Source: Chlamydiota bacterium
GTDB taxonomy: Bacteria > Chlamydiota > Chlamydiia > Chlamydiales > JAAZZY01
Direction: 5' to 3'
DNA: 64,000 nucleotides
Assembly (NCBI GenBank): GCA_022601345.1
Contig: JAJACU010000010.1
Location: 1-64,000, forward strand
Below are positions 59,651 to 64,000 of the stretch, in pieces. The position numbers and the translations under genes were made by a program. The notes under the pieces are model-generated. The model saw only the letters and a program-made list of their open reading frames with translations, did no database searches and had not been told where the DNA came from. The first letter of the stretch is position 1; every line of letters starts with the position of its first letter.

Positions 59651-61180
59651 TTATTTAAGAAGAGTAGTAATGTATTTTAGGAATGGTATTTTTTCAATAC
59701 ATTTTTTATTACCAACAATTTGCACATCAAGGGCTGCAGCTACGGACCCTAAAAAAGCGGCGACATCCGCTTCTTGGCCACAAGCTAAACTTAATGCAGA
59801 AAGAGCAAGGTAGCTATCTCCAGCTCCAACCCTGTCAATCACCTTTTGTGTAAGAGCAGGCACTTGTTTTACGCCATTTTGTCTATCATAAATAGACACA
59901 CCCTCTACCCCTTGAGTGACACTAACATTTTTGCAGCCAAGCTTGCTACTTACTTTTTGCATAAGAGTCTCTAACTTACTCTCTAAATCATGTGCTGTTA
60001 GACGAAGCTCAGGCTCATTAACAGAAATGTAGTCTGCACGATTATACTTTGTCACAACATGATAACCTCTATTTCCACTATTAATTTGTGTATTGATAGC
60101 CAAAAATCCAGACATCTCTGAAATTGCATTGTTTAGTTTTGAGTTAATAAAACCATTGCCAAAATCAGCAACAACTACAAGGTCATAGTTTTCTTTGTTC
60201 TTTTCTAAAAACTGCTTTATTTGTTGAGTGTGATTCTCATTAAGAAGGTCTTCATTTGAAGAGTAGGTCTCAAATAATTTGGTTAAAAACACTCCATCTT
60301 TTTGGACATAGCGCTTTTTGATTAAGGTTTTGATGCCTAATAGCTCTACAAATTGCCTTTGAACATTTGAGTTGAGACCCACATCTAAATTTACATCTTT
60401 TGGGTGTGATCCAACAGCGGTGAGCAAAGTAACATTAGAGGAAAAATCTGCGATGTGATTTGCAATAGCAAATGCCCCTCCTAAAAATGATTCACTATAA
60501 TTTTCTTTTGCAACCAGATGAGTTCCCTTACCCGACACACCCATAGGGGATACATAAGCATATTGATCTATAATAGCATCACCAATAACTAGCACTTTTA
60601 AATCTTTAAACCGATCTACAAAATCCACAATTGATGAATAATTATGTTTTTGTTTGAAGCTTTTAATGAAATGCTGAAACTGGGTAGATCTATCACCAAA
60701 AAAAGAATTTAAAAGTTTTGAAGAGCTAAATACGACATCATCTGTGTAAATAATTTCACCACCAACACCCTCTATAGCATCAACTTCTTCTTTTATTTTC
60801 CCTGTAACGTCGTTTTCAATATTTTTATACTCGATCCCTTTGACATAGTAATTAGGCTTTAACTCCTCAATAACTTTAATTCCATCGGGGTTGTTATTTA
60901 AAACAACAAAGTCGACATCGCCAATGGCCGCTATGGAGTCCATTCTAAGGTCTTGATCAAAAACAGGTCGATCGGGTCCTTTATTAACAAATTTGTTGGC
61001 AGTGACAGCTACAACAAGGATATCACCTTGCTCTTTTGCACGTTGAAAATGTTTAATATGCCCTGGGTGCACTAAATCAAAAACTCCAAGACAAAGTACA
61101 ACCCTCTTTCCTAGCTTTTTCTCTTGTAAAAGCTCTTCTTTAAGAAGATCAATCTCAATTTTTTTTTCTAAGGTTTTCAT
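59651..61180 (-). CDS. Bifunctional cytidylyltransferase/PfkB sugar kinase (HldE-like, reversed domain order)
   Basis: About 509 residues from the ATG at 61180, which overlaps the SIS gene stop as ATGA after an AAGGA ribosome site. The N-terminal ~150 residues are a cytidylyltransferase (LGVFDLVHPGHIKHF, HxGH motif). Residues ~190-500 are a PfkB kinase with FLGGAFAIANHIA and the signature DRVGAGDSYLAL. HldE of E. coli has kinase first and transferase second; here the order is reversed. With the SIS isomerase this suggests synthesis of an NDP-activated heptose or related sugar. Confidence 0.87.
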   Translation of the reverse strand: MKTLEKKIEIDLLKEELLQEKKLGKRVVLCLGVFDLVHPGHIKHFQRAKEQGDILVVAVTANKFVNKGPDRPVFDQDLRMDSIAAIGDVDFVVLNNNPDGIKVIEELKPNYYVKGIEYKNIENDVTGKIKEEVDAIEGVGGEIIYTDDVVFSSSKLLNSFFGDRSTQFQHFIKSFKQKHNYSSIVDFVDRFKDLKVLVIGDAIIDQYAYVSPMGVSGKGTHLVAKENYSESFLGGAFAIANHIADFSSNVTLLTAVGSHPKDVNLDVGLNSNVQRQFVELLGIKTLIKKRYVQKDGVFLTKLFETYSSNEDLLNENHTQQIKQFLEKNKENYDLVVVADFGNGFINSKLNNAISEMSGFLAINTQINSGNRGYHVVTKYNRADYISVNEPELRLTAHDLESKLETLMQKVSSKLGCKNVSVTQGVEGVSIYDRQNGVKQVPALTQKVIDRVGAGDSYLALSALSLACGQEADVAAFLGSVAAALDVQIVGNKKCIEKIPFLKYITTLLK

Positions 61181-61782
61181 CCTTGAGAAACCTCCGCTGT
61201 TTGAGATTGCTGCATAGTGATTTTCTGTGCCCATGCATCTATAAACGTATGCAGAATAAAAAAATGGGCAGACTCTACAAGACCATAGTCGTCAATTCCA
61301 GTCCAAATATTGAGGTCTCCAGCTGATCTTAGCGGATTATCCTCTTTGAAACCGCTTAGAGTAACCACTACACCACTTTTTTGTTTCATAACTTTGCACG
61401 CTTCTAAAATATTTTGGGATTGGCCTGAACTACTTATAGCAATAAGAATATCACCTTGATGGGCTAAATTCTCTAGTGGCTTTGAAAAAATCAAAGGATA
61501 TCCATAGTCATTGCCCATGCATGTAATTAAATTGCTATCTGAGAGGGCAAAGGCTGGCGCTTTAACAACATTGACTAAATCTACAACATGATGTGAAGCA
61601 ATCCCAGAGCTTCCTCCATTTCCAACTACAAAGATTTTTCTTTTAAGGCGAATCGACTCTGATAAAATTCCATGAATTTTCTCCTGAGCCTGCCAAAATA
61701 AGATGTCTTTTTTTTTCGTAGAAAAAACAGTTTTCTCAATAAGACTTGAAAACTCAGAAAGTCTTTTTAATAAAAATGACAT
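61177..61782 (-). CDS. SIS-domain sugar-phosphate isomerase (GmhA-like)
   Basis: A 201-residue protein. The SIS core is evident from VVGNGGSSGIASHHVVDLVN (about 52-71) and the later ILIAISSSGQSQNILEA. GmhA converts sedoheptulose-7-phosphate to D-glycero-manno-heptose-7-phosphate, the first step of the heptose pathway. The gene overlaps the kinase/cytidylyltransferase gene by 4 nt (ATGA) and abuts the upstream epimerase gene, so the assignment to a heptose-type pathway is supported by context. Confidence 0.85.
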   Translation of the reverse strand: MSFLLKRLSEFSSLIEKTVFSTKKKDILFWQAQEKIHGILSESIRLKRKIFVVGNGGSSGIASHHVVDLVNVVKAPAFALSDSNLITCMGNDYGYPLIFSKPLENLAHQGDILIAISSSGQSQNILEACKVMKQKSGVVVTLSGFKEDNPLRSAGDLNIWTGIDDYGLVESAHFFILHTFIDAWAQKITMQQSQTAEVSQG

Positions 61783-62769
61783 CTAACCCTCTAAATATTG
61801 AAACCAACTTTCAGTTGCTTTTTTGATGTTTTTTGGTTCCCAAAGAGGAGCTTTTTTCCAGTAATCAATATGATTAAGGATCTGTTGCACACCCTCTTCA
61901 AAAGAAACTTTAGGCTGCCAGTTTAGCTGGTTCTTTATTTTTTGAGTATCCGCAAAAGTGCACTCTGGCTCTCCGGGTCTCTTAGGAATGTGAACTTTAT
62001 CCCCTTGTAGCAACTGGATCAAACGATTTACGCTATAATGCCCGCCACTACCCACATTAAAGACACCAAACTTAATTTCAGCCTCTGCTGCTCGATAAAA
62101 TGCTCTAGCAACATCTGTTACATAAGTAAAGTCACGTGTTTGCGTTCCATCTCCAACAACCGTGTAGGGTTTACCGTGAATTTTTTGTGCTAAAAACACT
62201 CCAAAAACTGCACCATAAGTTCCACTAGTTCTAGATCTCGGGCCATAAACGTTAAACAACCTCAGTGAAACCACGGGAAGATTGTATACTTGATGCCAGT
62301 GCACAGCTAGCTGCTCTCCTAAATATTTAGTCAAAGCATACGGATATTGTGGCAAGGCTGGTGCTGATTCAGGTGTTGGAAATTGAGTGGCAAGTCCATA
62401 GCATGAAGATGAAGCTGTATATACAAACCTCTTAACCTTTGATTGCTTAGAAGCTTGGAGCACATTAAAAGTGCCCGTTACATTTGTGTCATAGTAATCT
62501 TTAGGGTTTTCAATTGAAGGAACAATATCAGCTAGGGCTGCTAAATGAAACACCCAGTCTATGTTTTTAAAATGAGGAGACAGCTCTTCTTTATTTCTAA
62601 TATCGGCTTTAACAAAACAAAAATTAGGATTTTGCTCAAACTCTTCTATGTTCTGCAGGCTTCCACCCACTAGATTATCTAGTGCAAGAACATGATGCCC
62701 CTCTTTGAGCAAAAGTTCAACGAGGTGACTGCCAATAAAACCTGCTCCACCTGTAACTAAACATCTCAT
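61783..62769 (-). CDS. Nucleotide-sugar epimerase (GalE/WbpP-like extended SDR)
   Basis: A 328-residue extended SDR. TGGAGFIGSHLVELLL is at the N-terminus, Y-x3-K is in YPYALTKYLGEQ, and RLFNVYGPRSRT follows. Close to UDP-glucose/UDP-GlcNAc 4-epimerases of surface-glycan loci. Its start overlaps the stop of the upstream SDR gene by 4 nt (ATGA). Confidence 0.88.
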   Translation of the reverse strand: MRCLVTGGAGFIGSHLVELLLKEGHHVLALDNLVGGSLQNIEEFEQNPNFCFVKADIRNKEELSPHFKNIDWVFHLAALADIVPSIENPKDYYDTNVTGTFNVLQASKQSKVKRFVYTASSSCYGLATQFPTPESAPALPQYPYALTKYLGEQLAVHWHQVYNLPVVSLRLFNVYGPRSRTSGTYGAVFGVFLAQKIHGKPYTVVGDGTQTRDFTYVTDVARAFYRAAEAEIKFGVFNVGSGGHYSVNRLIQLLQGDKVHIPKRPGEPECTFADTQKIKNQLNWQPKVSFEEGVQQILNHIDYWKKAPLWEPKNIKKATESWFQYLEG

Positions 62770-63758
62770 CGCAACTCTATTTCTTTCATAGTTTTAATAT
62801 TGGAGTATTTTATATCGGTTAATGAGTTAGGAAGCAAATCTTTTCTAAATGCCATAACAAGCTCTTCAACTGCATCTTCTACAGTATATTTTGGGACAAA
62901 GCCTAACTCGTCTTTAATTTTTTGAGATGAGACGTGATACGAGCGATTATCATTTGTATCCTCTTGAACAAGAGACACCTCTTTTTCTTTCTCTACTAGC
63001 TTTTTAACCATTTCACCTAGACTTTTAACCGAATGGTTTTCATAACCGATATTATAAATTTTTCCCTGAACTTTATCCTCAGGGCACTTAAGCACGTGAA
63101 GATACGCTCTGATCATATCCTTGATATGAATATTTGGCCTTAACTGGTCTCCACCCATAATTTTAATTTTTCCGGTATTGTAGGCTAAATTGGTTAAAAT
63201 ATTTACAATAACGTCTAAACGCTGACGCGTTGAAAAACCACAAACAGTAGCAGGCCTTAAAATTGTTCCAATAAAGTTTTCATCAATATGTTTTAGTAAA
63301 ATCTTTTCACATTCTGCTTTAAATTTTGAGTAGTCCGTTAATGGTTCTAATTCCATGTCTTCAACTACATTTGGAACATCTTTTACTCCATATACAGATG
63401 AGGAAGATGCGTAGATAAAGCGTTTAATTCCAGCTTCCTTACTCATTAGGACAAATGGTTCAAAAGAATCTAAGTTAATTGACTTTCCAAGCTCTGGATT
63501 GAGTTCAAAGCTAGGATCATTAGAAATGCAAGCAAGATGAATAACAGAGTCGCAGCCCTTAAGAGCTTCTTTAACAACTGTCGAATCTCTCATATCTCCT
63601 TTTATTTCTTTTAAATTTGGATGCGCCTTTACAGAGTTAAGCACGTCATCTCCGTACATATATAGATCTAATACTGTTACCTTGTAACCTTGCACAAGCA
63701 ATTCAGGAACTAGTTGAGCTCCTACATATCCAGCTCCGCCTACAACTAACACTCTCAT
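62766..63758 (-). CDS. NAD-dependent nucleotide-sugar epimerase/dehydratase (extended SDR)
   Basis: A 330-residue extended SDR with VGGAGYVGAQLVPELL, YASSSSVYGVKDV, and Y-x3-K in TDYSKFKAECEK. A typical surface-polysaccharide SDR; the substrate is not decidable. It overlaps the following epimerase gene by 4 nt and is preceded by AGGAGAAA. Upstream, 22 nt separate it from the partial oxidoreductase gene. Confidence 0.88.
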   Translation of the reverse strand: MRVLVVGGAGYVGAQLVPELLVQGYKVTVLDLYMYGDDVLNSVKAHPNLKEIKGDMRDSTVVKEALKGCDSVIHLACISNDPSFELNPELGKSINLDSFEPFVLMSKEAGIKRFIYASSSSVYGVKDVPNVVEDMELEPLTDYSKFKAECEKILLKHIDENFIGTILRPATVCGFSTRQRLDVIVNILTNLAYNTGKIKIMGGDQLRPNIHIKDMIRAYLHVLKCPEDKVQGKIYNIGYENHSVKSLGEMVKKLVEKEKEVSLVQEDTNDNRSYHVSSQKIKDELGFVPKYTVEDAVEELVMAFRKDLLPNSLTDIKYSNIKTMKEIELR

Positions 63759-63780
63759 ATTTTCTCCTTTTATATTTGTA

Positions 63781-64000
63781 CTAAGTTACTTTTGAAAAAA
63801 GTTTATCTTCTCTTGCCATTTCTAGAACTTCCATGACTCTTAAACCTTCGAGTCCACTACTTATCGGTTGCGTGCGACTCTTACAGCACTCTAAAAAATG
63901 TCGACACTCTTCTTTTAGAGGTTCTTTAGGATCTACAGAGATGCATTTACTTTCTTGAGCAATGAACTTGATATTCGCTTCGTCTGTATTAATTTGATTA
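63781..64000 (-). CDS. Gfo/Idh/MocA-family oxidoreductase, C-terminal end only
   Basis: The last 72 codons of a gene that continues beyond the window. The visible part has VDPKEPLKEECRHFLECC and GLEGLRVMEVLEMA, the usual C-terminal pattern of sugar oxidoreductases in glycan loci (WlbA/WbpB-like). It is the first visible gene of the sugar operon. Confidence 0.75.
   Translation of the reverse strand, partial: NQINTDEANIKFIAQESKCISVDPKEPLKEECRHFLECCKSRTQPISSGLEGLRVMEVLEMAREDKLFSKVT

Overview
The window comes from a member of the Chlamydiota, most likely an environmental (Parachlamydiales-type) lineage. The main evidence is a minus-strand type III secretion (T3SS) operon at about 7.4-19.7 kb. 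Its order (CesT-like chaperone, CdsD with FHA domains, CdsE, CdsF needle, CdsG, CT668-like rod, CdsN ATPase, CdsO, CdsP, CdsQ, Pkn5 kinase, CdsC secretin) is the chlamydial CT663-CT674 arrangement. Low G+C, many TPR proteins, ankyrin and C2H2 zinc-finger proteins, and a small Cys-rich lipoprotein fit the same picture. The exact genus cannot be read from the sequence.

Layout. 0-6.2 kb: a SulP transporter with a terminator, an unrecognised membrane protein, a Kdo-hydroxylase-like enzyme and an SDR/DUF2867 protein. 6.2-19.7 kb: YidD, a TPR protein and the T3SS operon. 19.9-28.5 kb: six large minus-strand genes for probable T3SS translocators or secreted substrates. Five have their own perfect TTGACA-N17-TATAAT promoter with an extended -10, and several share an N-terminal motif. 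28.7-41 kb: an orphan OmpR-type response regulator, two pairs of TPR/membrane proteins (one with a VWA domain), an ankyrin-repeat gene flanked by an intact DMT transporter and a decayed copy of it, and RsmD.

41.0-48.2 kb: a cluster that looks like an undescribed surface-fibre (chaperone-usher-like) system. It holds an Ig-fold periplasmic chaperone-like protein, a 904-residue outer-membrane usher-like barrel with unusual flanking domains, and six small exported beta-rich proteins, one of which has an apparent frameshift in its signal peptide. 48.2-55.1 kb: a long MORN/YwqK-repeat exported protein, a Cys-rich mini-protein, three paralogous C2H2 zinc-finger proteins built from a three-finger module, a candidate structured small RNA with its own promoter and terminator, and a Cys-rich lipoprotein. 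55.2-64 kb: PgeF/YfiH, then a tightly overlapping minus-strand sugar operon (methyltransferase, three nucleotide-sugar SDRs, TPP-dependent E1 alpha/beta pair, fused cytidylyltransferase-kinase, SIS isomerase, partial Gfo/Idh/MocA oxidoreductase), probably for an unusual surface glycan.

Taken together, the window is an envelope and host-interaction region: secretion machine, its cargo, eukaryote-like effector candidates, a putative fibre system and glycan/LPS modification. No tRNA, rRNA, CRISPR array, transposase or integrase was seen.
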